Positions 1-8,194 are shown, counted from the first letter of the stretch. The stretch is 64,000 nucleotides of DNA from Latilactobacillus sakei subsp. sakei DSM 20017 = JCM 1157 (GCF_002370355.1 NZ_AP017929.1:1736001-1800000); one strand, 5' to 3'. Notes: generated by a model from the letters alone, not told the origin. A program made the numbers and translations.

Positions 1-608
1 GCTTCTGGGTAGCTTTCCGGAAAATGCATTCCAGCAATCAGTTCCACTTCAGAAACTAACTTATACCGCTCGCGAATATCGGCCGGAATCAAATCCGGAA
101 TGACATTGCGATAATTATCAAACGCTTCGCGAATCAATTTTACGAGTGTGCCTTGACGCACGTTTTTATTGGCTGAATAAATCGCCGCGAACGAAGGATT
201 ATCAGCCGATTGAACCGCTAAAACCTTCATCCCGGTTAAACTATTCCGTCTAGCATCCCATTTACCATAAACAGCAATATCAACGCCTGCTTCAAATTTA
301 TCCTTCAAGTAGGGTTGATTGAAAAAAGTCACCATAATGACATCATGATTAATCAATAACCGGACGTTTAGCCGTGTCTTACCCGGTCCCCAACGACTGA
401 CGACTGGATCAGCGACAACGGTTCCTTTTAAGGTGACCTTTTCCTGATCGACCGCTTCTGAGAGATCCTTAACCTTTAAATCCTCGTAACGAAACGGAAA
501 ATAATACAATAGATCACTGATTGTTGCGATTCCTAATTGATTGAGGGCTGTCAAACGCTTCGGGCCAACACCCGTTAAAACAGTCACAGAATCCGTTAAA
601 CTTAACAC
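1..608 (-). CDS. recG: ATP-dependent DNA helicase RecG, N-terminal part
   Basis: RecG remodels stalled replication forks and branched recombination intermediates. Only about the first 202 codons are present; the gene runs off the left edge. The start is a GTG at 608-606, with GGAGGTG 5-11 bases upstream. The N-terminus has the RecG wedge-domain signature: helix-hairpin-helix-like VLTGVGPKR near residues 9-17, then LLYYFPFRYEDL. The helicase motifs lie outside the window, so the call rests on this N-terminus and on fakA/yloU being next door, the usual Firmicutes order. No terminator separates it from the three repeat units upstream, and I could not pick a clear promoter there. Confidence 0.9.
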   Translation of the reverse strand, partial: MLSLTDSVTVLTGVGPKRLTALNQLGIATISDLLYYFPFRYEDLKVKDLSEAVDQEKVTLKGTVVADPVVSRWGPGKTRLNVRLLINHDVIMVTFFNQPYLKDKFEAGVDIAVYGKWDARRNSLTGMKVLAVQSADNPSFAAIYSANKNVRQGTLVKLIREAFDNYRNVIPDLIPADIRERYKLVSEVELIAGMHFPESYPE

Positions 609-635
609 TGACAGCACCTCCGTTTTTTGATGACT

Positions 636-758
636 TAAACGTGCTTTTCAAACCATCCTTCTGTGGCTAGCTATGTCCCGCAAACGAATGACTTCATCAC
701 TCATTCACTGGACTAGGCTAGTCCTCGAATGATAACCGGTTTGAACGCACTTCTTTTT
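636..758 (+). repeat. Intergenic structured repeat, copy A (tandem triplet, unit 1)
   Basis: First of three head-to-tail units upstream of recG. It begins with ACGTGCTTTT and ends with GAACGCACTTC. Three nested stems are visible: CAAACC/GGTTTG (outer), CTAGC..GTCC/GGAC..GCTAG (middle) and GAATGA/TCATTC (apical). It carries the family loop motifs TTCTGTG, GCAAA and ATTCAC. The sequence differs greatly from copies B and C in the stems, but the fold is kept. Confidence 0.8.
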
Positions 759-880
759 TAACGTGCTTTTTGAAACTGACTCTTGCGCTTAACAACATTT
801 GTCAAATCAGCGATTACATCGCCAATTCGCCAAATCAAGTTAATCCTCAGAGTCAAAACGTTTCAAACACACTTCTTTTT
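759..880 (+). repeat. Intergenic structured repeat, copy B (tandem triplet, unit 2)
   Basis: Second unit of the tandem triplet, joined directly to copy A by a T-run. Stems are TGAAAC/GTTTCA (outer), TTAAC..ATTTG/CAAAT..GTTAA (middle) and GCGAT/ATCGC (apical). Loop motifs GTCAAA, ATTCGCC and CCTCAGA match the other copies. A short open frame over this stretch is taken to be fortuitous. Confidence 0.8.
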
Positions 881-998
881 TAACGTGCTTTCATTAACAG
901 CTTCCTGTGCTTTACTACGTATTGCAAATAATCGACTACGTCGCTTATTCACAACACTAAGTAAATGCTCAGAAGCTAATCGTTAATGACGCACTTCT
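881..998 (+). repeat. Intergenic structured repeat, copy C (tandem triplet, unit 3)
   Basis: Third tandem unit, lying just beyond the fakA terminator. Stems are CATTAAC/GTTAATG (outer), TTTAC/GTAAA (middle) and CGAC/GTCG inside an AATAA/TTATT extension (apical). Conserved loop motifs are TCCTGTG, GCAAA, ATTCAC and GCTCAGA. It ends in GACGCACTTC. Confidence 0.8.
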
Positions 999-1001
999 AC
1001 T

Positions 1002-1045
1002 AAAAAACAGGAATCAGGTATTTTTAATAGCCCCATTCCTGTTTT
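1002..1045 (-). terminator. Intrinsic terminator after fakA
   Basis: Eleven-bp stem AAAACAGGAAT/ATTCCTGTTTT around a 20-nt loop, followed on the minus strand by a T-run. It separates fakA from the repeat array and recG. Confidence 0.8.
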
Positions 1046-1055
1046 ATTTGATTAA

Positions 1056-2726
1056 TTATTCAACTGAAATTAAATATGGATAAACAGGTTGGTCACCTTC
1101 GTGAATTTCAACTTCCAATTCATCGTCTTGGGCCATGATTGCATCACTAATGGCTTCAGCTTCTGTCATATCACCGTCTTCACCAACGATAATTGTGACG
1201 ATTTCACTGTCTTCATCCAACATAGTTTGGACCATTTCGATGGCAGCTGTTTGGCGATCAGCAGTTGAGACCTTAATCTTACCGTCGATAATCCCCATGT
1301 AATCGTCTTTTTTAATTTCAAGACCATCAAGCGTTGTATCGCGAATGGCTTGTGTCACTTGACCACTAATCACCGTATCAAGTGCTTCAGTCATTGCTGC
1401 TTGGTTAGCTTGCAATTCTGCAGAAGGGTCAAATGACAAGAGAGCTGTCATCCCTTGTGCAATCGTCCGACTTTGAACAATTTCAACCGGAATTTCAGCA
1501 ACTTCGGCAGCTTGTTCCGCCGCTAAGAAGATGTTTTTATTATTTGGTAATAAAATAACTTTCTTCGCGTTAGCTGCTTGAATGGCATCCAAAATATCTT
1601 GCGTACTTGGATTCATTGTTTGACCACCACTTAAAATATAAGTGGCCCCTAAACTTCTGAAGAGTTCTGCCACACCAGCACCAGCTGAAATCGCAATAAT
1701 CCCAGTATCAACTGGTTCCGCTTGAACGGGGGCTGCTGCTTGTTGATCATTTTCAACAATTGTATCATGTTGCAAGCGCATGTTGTCCACTTTGATCTTC
1801 ATCAATGAACCAAAATGTTGACCATAAGCCATCACTGTTCCTGGATGTTCTGTATGCACATGGACTTTAACCACTTCATCATCGGCAACAACTAATAATG
1901 AGTCGCCAATACCGTTTAAATGATTTCTGAATTCATCATAGTCAAATTCGCGATCAACAGTTGTGCCATCGCCAAGTGCAACCATGATTTCTGTACAGTA
2001 ACCATTTTCGATTTCTTCAGTCCCCATTTGTGCTGTTTGGTGATGATTAGCATTAACCATTTCATCCATTTCAGCTTCATCGGGTGTATAAAGATCTTTG
2101 GCAGGTGCTTGACCTGTTAAACCTTCTAAGAAACCTTCATATATGAAAACTAAGCCTTGGCCACCAGAATCGACGACGCCGACTTCTTTTAAGACGGGTA
2201 ATAATTCAGGCGTCTTCAATAAAGCCTTCTTAGAACCTTCAACGACCGCTTCAACAACTGCACCAATATCATCTGTTTGTGCAGCGACTTTGGCACCAGC
2301 TTTAGCACCTTCACGCGCAACTGTTAAAATAGTCCCTTCAACGGGTTTCATAACTGCTTTGTACGCTGTTTGAACGCCACTTGTAAAAGCATCTGCTAAA
2401 TCTTGGGCCGTTAAACTTGTTTTTTCTTCCATACTCTTTGAAAAGCCACGGAAGATTTGTGAACTAATCACACCAGAGTTACCGCGGGCACCCATTAATA
2501 GACCCTTAGCTAAGCTCTTTGATAATTCACCAACTGCTTGCGCATTATTTTCATTAACCGCCTTAGCACCACTTTGAAAAGTTAAACTCATATTAGTTCC
2601 TGTATCCCCATCAGGTACCGGGAAAACGTTTAATGAATTCACAAATTCTGCATTTTTAGTTAAGCGATGTGCAGCAACCCGCATCATTGCTTGAAACTCG
2701 GTTGCTGTAATTTCAGTAACTTTCAC
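1056..2726 (-). CDS. fakA: Fatty acid kinase ATP-binding subunit FakA (DhaL/DegV-type, YloV)
   Basis: A 556-residue protein of the YloV/FakA family. With a FakB partner, FakA phosphorylates exogenous fatty acids to acyl-phosphates that feed phospholipid synthesis. The N-terminal DhaL-type nucleotide domain shows the Mg-binding PDGDTGTNMS motif at residues 38-47 and SGGQG near 190. The C-terminal half has the usual FakA central and accessory domains. The start is a GTG at 2726-2724 with AGGAGGAA upstream. It lies 63 bp downstream of yloU with no terminator between, so the two are probably cotranscribed. No FakB gene is in the window. Confidence 0.9.
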   Translation of the reverse strand: MKVTEITATEFQAMMRVAAHRLTKNAEFVNSLNVFPVPDGDTGTNMSLTFQSGAKAVNENNAQAVGELSKSLAKGLLMGARGNSGVISSQIFRGFSKSMEEKTSLTAQDLADAFTSGVQTAYKAVMKPVEGTILTVAREGAKAGAKVAAQTDDIGAVVEAVVEGSKKALLKTPELLPVLKEVGVVDSGGQGLVFIYEGFLEGLTGQAPAKDLYTPDEAEMDEMVNANHHQTAQMGTEEIENGYCTEIMVALGDGTTVDREFDYDEFRNHLNGIGDSLLVVADDEVVKVHVHTEHPGTVMAYGQHFGSLMKIKVDNMRLQHDTIVENDQQAAAPVQAEPVDTGIIAISAGAGVAELFRSLGATYILSGGQTMNPSTQDILDAIQAANAKKVILLPNNKNIFLAAEQAAEVAEIPVEIVQSRTIAQGMTALLSFDPSAELQANQAAMTEALDTVISGQVTQAIRDTTLDGLEIKKDDYMGIIDGKIKVSTADRQTAAIEMVQTMLDEDSEIVTIIVGEDGDMTEAEAISDAIMAQDDELEVEIHEGDQPVYPYLISVE

Positions 2727-2789
2727 GAATGTTCCTCCTCGAACGAAAACAAATAGAACTGGCTTTAACCACCAGCTCCGCTCATTATT

Positions 2790-3152
2790 TTAGTCTTCTA
2801 ATACACGTACACCTTGAACATAGACATTAACTGAGTTTGCACTAACACCCAACATTGTTTCAAGATTATATTTCACTTTACTTTGAACATTACGGCAAAC
2901 TTCTGAGATCTTAATGCCATAACCACAAATAATATAAACGTCGATTGCCACGCCATTTTCTTCTTGACGAACAACAACGCCCCGATTGTAATTTTCACGA
3001 TTTAAAATTTCATTTAAATTGTCACGAATTTGATTCTTGCTTGCCATACCAACGATGCCATAAATATCAGTTGCAGCACCGCCAACGACAGTGGCAATCA
3101 CATTATTCGTAATATCGATATCGCCGTATTGGGTCTTAATTTTAACAGCCAT
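2790..3152 (-). CDS. yloU: Asp23/Gls24 family envelope stress protein YloU
   Basis: A 120-residue Asp23/Gls24 family protein (DUF322), a small cytoplasmic protein often linked to the envelope stress response in Firmicutes. It has the characteristic alternating pattern, with IATVVGGAATDIYGIVGMAS near the N-terminus and VAIDVYIICGYGIKI in the middle. RBS AGGAGG precedes the ATG. It is transcribed divergently from rpmB and leads into fakA. The exact molecular role of YloU is unknown. A second member of the same family is encoded at 23710-24153. Confidence 0.88.
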   Translation of the reverse strand: MAVKIKTQYGDIDITNNVIATVVGGAATDIYGIVGMASKNQIRDNLNEILNRENYNRGVVVRQEENGVAIDVYIICGYGIKISEVCRNVQSKVKYNLETMLGVSANSVNVYVQGVRVLED

Positions 3153-3184
3153 TAAAATAGCCTCCTTGTGACATACTTAATGTT

Positions 3185-3212
3185 ATTTTAGCATAGCTCC
3201 GATAACTTTCAA
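3185..3212 (-). promoter_or_regulatory. Promoter of yloU-fakA
   Basis: TTGAAA at 3212-3207, a 16-bp spacer, then TAAAAT at 3190-3185 on the minus strand, about 30 bp before the yloU start. Confidence 0.6.
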
Positions 3213-3311
3213 AGTACTTTAACGAACCTGTATTGCTTAGTATAACGCATGCTTTTATTAGATACTACCCTTAAAAAATGACCTGTCAAGTAATTTTCCT
3301 TGTAAGAGTTC

Positions 3312-3340
3312 TTGCATTAGCTCAACTATTATGGTAAATT
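3312..3340 (+). promoter_or_regulatory. Promoter of rpmB
   Basis: TTGCAT at 3312-3317, a 17-bp spacer and TAAATT at 3335-3340, with a TGG extension before the -10. It predicts a leader of about 110 nt ahead of rpmB. Confidence 0.6.
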
Positions 3341-3357
3341 GTTTAAGTGAATTGTGT

Positions 3358-3434
3358 AAGCCGGTGTGCATGCATGCAACTATTAAGACTAACTGAATCA
3401 TATTATGTTTCTCGTTAATTCTTCTACCGGCTTT
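3358..3434 (+). promoter_or_regulatory. Structured 5' leader of rpmB (putative)
   Basis: AAGCCGGT at 3358-3365 is exactly complementary to ACCGGCTT at 3426-3433, closing a ~60-nt loop that contains a TGCATGCATGCA palindrome at 3367-3378. The helix ends just before the AGGAGG of rpmB. The leader is seen; autogenous control by L28 is an inference. Confidence 0.45.
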
Positions 3435-3454
3435 ACTAAAAGGAGGAATAGACC

Positions 3455-3640
3455 ATGGCAAAAGACGTTATTACCGGCCGTAAAACATCATTTGGCAACA
3501 AGCGTTCACACGCTTTGAACGCATCTCGTCGTTCTTGGAAGCCAAATTTACAAAAAGTACGTATCTTAGTTGATGGCAAACCTAAACGTGTTTGGGTTTC
3601 TGCTCGTGCTTTGAAATCAGGCAAAGTTACTCGTGTTTAA
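3455..3640 (+). CDS. rpmB: 50S ribosomal protein L28
   Basis: A 61-residue bacterial L28, complete and of normal length for the zinc-free Firmicutes type. It has the conserved start [15 protein letters not shown], then [14 protein letters not shown] and a basic [17 protein letters not shown] tail. There is no CxxC pair. A strong AAAGGAGGAA lies 7 bp before the ATG. It is the only plus-strand gene in the first 16 kb. It sits alone between its own promoter and terminator, divergent from yloU and convergent with thiN. Confidence 0.97.
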
Positions 3641-3651
3641 TTTCGTTTCTT

Positions 3652-3679
3652 AGATTGTCTTCGGACAATCTATTTTTTT
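3652..3679 (+). terminator. Terminator of rpmB
   Basis: AGATTGTC, a TTCG tetraloop, GACAATCT, then a run of seven T. Confidence 0.9.
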
Positions 3680-3689
3680 GCGCAAAAAT

Positions 3690-3806
3690 AGAGTGCGTTG
3701 CCAGTGATTAGCTTTTGAGCATTTGCCTAACTTGGCGAATTGGCGATGAAATCGCCGGTTTGACAAGTGTAGCAAAGCGCAGAAAGTTACTGGCAAAAGC
3801 ACGTTT
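3690..3806 (-). repeat. Intergenic structured repeat, copy D
   Basis: Same family as copies A-C, in reverse orientation on the plus strand. Read on the minus strand it starts ACGTGCTTTT and ends AACGCACTCT. Stems are GCCAGT/ACTGGC, TTTGC..ACTTG/CAAGT..GCAAA and GGCGAT/ATCGCC. Loop motifs are TTCTGCG, GTCAAA, ATTCGCC and GCTCAAA. It lies after the rpmB terminator, so relative to rpmB it has the same orientation as the other copies have to their upstream genes. Confidence 0.85.
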
Positions 3807-3811
3807 CCATC

Positions 3812-3850
3812 AAAAAAGGCTCGACAAAATAAATTTGTCGAGCCTTTTTA
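3812..3850. terminator. Bidirectional terminator between rpmB and thiN
   Basis: Stem AAGGCTCGACAAA/TTTGTCGAGCCTT with an A-run on one side and a T-run on the other. It sits between two oppositely oriented repeat copies and would stop thiN transcripts on the minus strand. Confidence 0.85.
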
Positions 3851-3868
3851 TATTCGAATTTTAATGGC

Positions 3869-3990
3869 TTAAACGTGCTTTTTGAAACTGACTTCTGCGC
3901 TTAGCGTCACTCGTCAAACAACTGCTTGCAGCAGTTATTCGCCGAGCTGTGCTAATGCTCAAAGTCAAACCGTTTCAAACGCACTCTTTT
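3869..3990 (+). repeat. Intergenic structured repeat, copy E
   Basis: Starts ACGTGCTTTT and ends AACGCACTCTTTT. Stems are TTTGAAAC/GTTTCAAA, TTAGC..CTCG/CGAG..GCTAA and AACTGC/GCAGTT. Its last two bases overlap the stop codon of thiN, so it forms the thiN 3'-UTR up to the terminator at 3812-3850. Confidence 0.85.
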
Positions 3991-4639
3991 AATCCTTACT
4001 TTGAATCACCGCTACGATGCCCGTTTTAAAATTAAAATGCGCTTTTTCGCCGATGAATTCGTTGCTGGCCCATGAGATTGGAACCTTCGTATCAAAATGT
4101 GTGAGTGGATATTTCTCATCTACTAAATTTAAATCCGTCGTTGGCACGAGCGGGATAAACGCGAGGTACTTTTTATCAGCCTCTTTTGTCAGCTCATACG
4201 TCCCCGGCGCATAGAATTGAATCGTATTTTGTCGGTCACGCATCTCAATGCGATTGAGGACCGTTCTAAAGCGTTCTTCGACCGCCATAAAGAGATTGGC
4301 TAAGAAATGGTCAATTCGGCCTCCAGTCGCACCGTAGACCACCACACGGTCAGCCTGTAGTTCTTCAAAGGCAATTGATAACGCTAATTGCGTATCTGTT
4401 TCGTCTTTTTCGGCTTGAACCGAACGAATATCACTGACCGCCGCTAGCACCTGTTCTTTTTCAGCCGGGGTAATGGAATCAAAATCACCGACCGCAATCG
4501 TAGGTGTCACACCTTGTTGTAATAAGCGTAACGTCCCACGATCGGCCGTAATCCATTGTCCTGGGACGGTTGTGATTGTTGCTAATTCCGATGCCCACTG
4601 ATCAACTGGACCACCTGCCAATAAATTAACGCGCTTCAT
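3989..4639 (-). CDS. thiN: Thiamine diphosphokinase
   Basis: A 216-residue thiamine pyrophosphokinase, which transfers pyrophosphate from ATP to thiamine to make the cofactor TPP. Family motifs are visible: GDFDSITP, the acidic DETDTQLAL and GATGGRIDH. I chose the ATG at 4639, which has AAGAAGG upstream and gives MKRVNLLAGGP, a normal family start; an upstream ATG would only add residues encoded inside rpe. The start overlaps the end of rpe by 14 bp, so translation is probably coupled. It is the last gene of the rsgA-rpe-thiN run, and its stop codon runs into repeat copy E. Confidence 0.92.
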   Translation of the reverse strand: MKRVNLLAGGPVDQWASELATITTVPGQWITADRGTLRLLQQGVTPTIAVGDFDSITPAEKEQVLAAVSDIRSVQAEKDETDTQLALSIAFEELQADRVVVYGATGGRIDHFLANLFMAVEERFRTVLNRIEMRDRQNTIQFYAPGTYELTKEADKKYLAFIPLVPTTDLNLVDEKYPLTHFDTKVPISWASNEFIGEKAHFNFKTGIVAVIQSKD

Positions 4640-5288
4640 TAGCAGCCTTCTTAAGGGTTTCAATTCGTGTTGCTAAATCACCAGCAAATGTGTATGAACC
4701 CGCTACAAAGACATCAGCGCCCGCTTTGGCACAGGCTGCGATTGTTTGGTCGTTAACGCCACCGTCAACTTCGATTGTAAAATCAGCATCAGCGTGTGCT
4801 TCACGATAAGACGCTAATTCAGCGACCTTCGTTAACATTGCTGGAATGAATTTTTGACCACCAAAACCAGGATTAACCGTCATTACTAAAACTTGATCAA
4901 CCAATGGTAAAACAGATTCAATGTAGCTCACTGGCGTCCCTGGATTGATGACCACCCCAGCTTTAACACCAGCATCTTTGATCATTTGAAGACCACGATA
5001 AAGATGTTCTGTTGCTTCTGCGTGAATCATGATTAAATCAGAACCAGCTGTTATGAATTGTTCAATGTAGCGTTCTGGTTGTTCAACCATCAAATGAACA
5101 TCTAAGCCTAGTTGTGTTAGCGGACGAATACCGCTGACCACTTGGGCGCCAAAAGACATGTTAGGCACAAACATGCCATCCATAATATCAATATGCAATA
5201 GGTCGGCACCTGCTGCCTCAAGATTTTGAACATCCCGTTGTAAATTCATAAAATCTGCGCTTAAAATCGAAGGTGCGATTTGTGTCAT
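4626..5288 (-). CDS. rpe: Ribulose-phosphate 3-epimerase
   Basis: A 220-residue TIM-barrel enzyme that interconverts ribulose 5-phosphate and xylulose 5-phosphate. It therefore feeds the phosphoketolase/pentose phosphate route used by lactic acid bacteria. Motifs are APSILSADF at the N-terminus, HIDIMDGMFVPN with the metal-binding His and Asp, HLMVEQPE, MTVNPGFGGQ and EVDGGVN. The start is placed at the ATG at 5288, after GGGAG; an in-frame ATG further upstream has no RBS. It lies 23 bp downstream of rsgA. Confidence 0.95.
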   Translation of the reverse strand: MTQIAPSILSADFMNLQRDVQNLEAAGADLLHIDIMDGMFVPNMSFGAQVVSGIRPLTQLGLDVHLMVEQPERYIEQFITAGSDLIMIHAEATEHLYRGLQMIKDAGVKAGVVINPGTPVSYIESVLPLVDQVLVMTVNPGFGGQKFIPAMLTKVAELASYREAHADADFTIEVDGGVNDQTIAACAKAGADVFVAGSYTFAGDLATRIETLKKAANEAR

Positions 5289-5311
5289 TTTAAAAACTCC
5301 CATCCAATTTC

Positions 5312-6211
5312 TTATTTTGATTTCTTATAAACAGGCCGGATATCCTTTAATTCGGCCCGGAATTGCAAATAGTTCGTATAGCGACTTTGCATAATTTCAC
5401 CAGCATCAACGGCCGCTTTAACCGCACATTTAGGTTCCATCACATGTTGGCAAGTTCTAAACTTACAATCTTGTCCAATTTCTCTAAATTCAGGATAACG
5501 ACTCACTAAAGTTTCACTCGTCACATTTAAAATACCCAGTGATGAAAAGCCTGGTGTATCGCCAACCAAACCATCATTCAATGGAATTAGTTCGATATGG
5601 CGCGTCGTATGCTTCCCACGGTTTAAACTTTGTGAAATTTCAGCCGTTGCTAAGTTCAATTTAGGATCAATATGATTGAGCAATGTTGATTTACCAGCCC
5701 CTGTTTGTCCCGTAAAGACGGTCGTTTTATCAGGGAATGTGTCTTCAATCGCTTGAATAATCTCTGGTGTAAATGCCGTTCTGGGTGCAAAAGTTGGATA
5801 ACCCACTTTTTCATAGTAATCCAAATATTGCTTAATCTCTTGATATTTTTCGTCAGAAATCATATCGGTTTTCGTCAAATAAACGAGGCCTTGAATATTC
5901 AAACTTTCTAAATAAATCAAGAAACGATCTAATAAGTTTAACGAAAAATCAGGTTCGACTGCCGAAACAATGACAACTGCCTGATCGATATTCGCTACTG
6001 GTGGTCGAATCATTTCATTTTTGCGGTCTAAAATTTCTAAGATATAGCCGCTTTCTGTTTGACTTTCACTTTCAAATTCAACGAAATCGCCGACCAATGG
6101 CGTAATTTTCCGTTTTCTAAAATTACCTCGAGCCCGTGTTCGATAAATTTTGTGCTCACTTTGTACATCATAAAACCCACTGAGGGCACGAATAATCTGT
6201 CCGGTCTGCAA
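5312..6211 (-). CDS. rsgA: Ribosome small subunit-dependent GTPase RsgA
   Basis: A 299-residue circularly permuted GTPase that helps in late 30S maturation. The order is an OB fold (residues ~1-70), TKTD (G4), the P-loop GQTGAGKST, the switch region ending RGKHTTRH, DTPGFSS (G3), then a zinc-binding module with CKFRTCQH and a later Cys. I place the start at TTG 6211-6209, which has GGAGGTG at the right distance and gives the family start LQTGQIIRALSGFY. An in-frame ATG at 6226 overlaps that Shine-Dalgarno. It lies ~100 bp after prkC. Confidence 0.93.
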   Translation of the reverse strand: MQTGQIIRALSGFYDVQSEHKIYRTRARGNFRKRKITPLVGDFVEFESESQTESGYILEILDRKNEMIRPPVANIDQAVVIVSAVEPDFSLNLLDRFLIYLESLNIQGLVYLTKTDMISDEKYQEIKQYLDYYEKVGYPTFAPRTAFTPEIIQAIEDTFPDKTTVFTGQTGAGKSTLLNHIDPKLNLATAEISQSLNRGKHTTRHIELIPLNDGLVGDTPGFSSLGILNVTSETLVSRYPEFREIGQDCKFRTCQHVMEPKCAVKAAVDAGEIMQSRYTNYLQFRAELKDIRPVYKKSK

Positions 6212-6310
6212 TAGGTCACCTCCCATTATTTTTTAACCTGTTCTGTGGTTATCTACTAAAATTGCTTAATCCTCCAGTAAAATACGGTAGTAACTTATTT
6301 TATCTAAAGA

Positions 6311-8194
6311 TTACTTTGATTGAACGCTCGATTGACTACTTTGACTAGCTGAACTACTGATCGATTCACTTGCTGATTCGCTTTCCGATTCACTCTCTGA
6401 TTCGCTCTCTGACTCACTCGCGCTACTTTCACTCGATTGACTTGATTCAGGCGCACTCGACTCGATAACTGAATTTGAACTCGACGTCACAATAGAATGA
6501 TGTTCAGTTGGTTGCTCGCCTTTTGAAAGGATAACGCTTACGCTATCACCTTCTTGAACCATTGTACCACTTGCAGGCGATTGACTGATTACCATTCCTT
6601 CAGAAATACTTGATGAATATTCTTCAGAGAATACGACCGTTAAACCATTTTGTGCAGCATAGTCTTGAATCCCTTGCTTTGTATAGTTGCTTAGATTATG
6701 CAATGCAAAACCAGGTTTGCCGCTGCTGACTGTTAAGGTAATCGTCGTTTTACTTGGAACGACCCTTTTGCCAGCCGCAATACTTTGATCGATAATCAAC
6801 CCAGGACTCACTTCAGATGAACTTTGGTATTTCCGTTTAACTTTCAAGCCTTTATCCTTCAAAGCATCCCGAACATCACTATATGCTTGGTTCGTATAGT
6901 CTTTAATCTTATACTTTTGGCGTCCTGAACTGACAATTAAATTAACCGTACTTCTTGATTTTACACTCAGGCCCGCTTTAGGCGTTGTTCGAATGACGTG
7001 GCCCTTACTGTATTTCTGACTCGTTGTTTTTTGAACCGTGCCGACCTTCAGTTTTTTATCGGTCAAAGCAGATTCCGCATTTTGTTGTGTCATATCCGTT
7101 AAATCAGGGACGGTTACTTCGCTCCCCTGAACTGCAAAAGCAATCACCGTTGCTAATAACAGCAATAAAACAACACCGCCACCTAGTAGCCACCACTTAC
7201 GTTTAGACTTAGCTGGCTTTTTAACCTTTTTCTGAGTTGGTTCCGCTTCTTTAACTTGTTCCTCATCATTGTTGGTTTGCGTAATGCCTTCTGGATCTAG
7301 TGCGGGAATCACCTTAGTCTCACTCAAATCATCCGCTTTTGATGGCACAAATTTAGGTTCGTGCGCACGACTAGCTGATAAAGAAGTTGCTAAGTCAGCC
7401 ATCATTGCATCAACACCACTATAGCGTTCATCCGGATCCTTGGCAGTCGCTTTTAAAACGACATTTTCCAAGGCTTGCGGAATACGTGGATCATAGTTGC
7501 GTACTGGTGGGACTTCATCTTGGAAATGCTTAATCGCAATTGAAACAGCGGACTCGCCTTCAAAAGGCACCATCCCCGTCAATAACTCATAAAGCACAAT
7601 TCCTAACGAGTAAATATCAGACCGTTTCGTCGCCATCGAACCTCTTGCCTGTTCCGGTGAGAGATAATGAACAGACCCCAACAACGTATTGGTCTGAGTC
7701 ATCGCCGTTTCGCTGAGCGCAATCGCAATCCCAAAGTCACTAATCTTAACGTTGCCGTCTTCATCAACCAAAATATTTTGTGGTTTTAAATCCCGATGAA
7801 TAATATTATGCGCATGTGCGTTTTGAACCGCAGATAAAATCTGCGTCATAATATCAATTACGCGTTGATAAGGAATTGGAAAGTGTTCCACGATATATTT
7901 CTTAAGATCGGTGCCCTTAATATATTCCATAATGATGTATTGCATACTGTTTTCTTCACCAACATCGTAAATACTAACAATATTCGGATGATTTAATTCA
8001 GTCGTTGCCAACGCTTCTCGCGTAAACCGTCGGACTGTATCCGGATCATTTCGGAGATCTAATCGTAAAACTTTAACTGCCACTTGCCGATCTAAAATTA
8101 GATCCTGCGCCAAATAAACATTAGCCATGCCACCTTCACCGATGGGGCGAATAATCTTATAACGCCCCGCTACAGCGTACCCTGTTTCCATCAT
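6311..8194 (-). CDS. prkC: PASTA-domain Ser/Thr protein kinase PrkC/StkP
   Basis: A 627-residue membrane kinase that senses muropeptides and cell-wall state. The cytoplasmic kinase domain (~11-270) has the GEGGMANVY glycine loop, Lys41, the catalytic HRDLKPQN loop (Asp135) and DFG at 153-155. After an acidic/basic linker comes a transmembrane helix (~333-356), then three extracellular PASTA domains to about residue 560. The C-terminus is a Ser/Glu tail with a run of SE dipeptides, not part of any PASTA unit. The start codon overlaps the stop of stp (ATGATGG); the second ATG is equally possible. Kinase and phosphatase are thus translationally coupled. Confidence 0.95.
   Translation of the reverse strand: MMETGYAVAGRYKIIRPIGEGGMANVYLAQDLILDRQVAVKVLRLDLRNDPDTVRRFTREALATTELNHPNIVSIYDVGEENSMQYIIMEYIKGTDLKKYIVEHFPIPYQRVIDIMTQILSAVQNAHAHNIIHRDLKPQNILVDEDGNVKISDFGIAIALSETAMTQTNTLLGSVHYLSPEQARGSMATKRSDIYSLGIVLYELLTGMVPFEGESAVSIAIKHFQDEVPPVRNYDPRIPQALENVVLKATAKDPDERYSGVDAMMADLATSLSASRAHEPKFVPSKADDLSETKVIPALDPEGITQTNNDEEQVKEAEPTQKKVKKPAKSKRKWWLLGGGVVLLLLLATVIAFAVQGSEVTVPDLTDMTQQNAESALTDKKLKVGTVQKTTSQKYSKGHVIRTTPKAGLSVKSRSTVNLIVSSGRQKYKIKDYTNQAYSDVRDALKDKGLKVKRKYQSSSEVSPGLIIDQSIAAGKRVVPSKTTITLTVSSGKPGFALHNLSNYTKQGIQDYAAQNGLTVVFSEEYSSSISEGMVISQSPASGTMVQEGDSVSVILSKGEQPTEHHSIVTSSSNSVIESSAPESSQSSESSASESESESESESESESASESISSSASQSSQSSVQSK

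Noticed and set aside
783-986. 67-codon open frame on the plus strand
   Set aside because: It lies wholly within repeat units B and C, has no RBS, and its composition follows the repeats.
636-998. CRISPR-like array
   Set aside because: Three ~120-bp units differ in most stem positions; there are no identical short repeats, no spacers and no cas genes.
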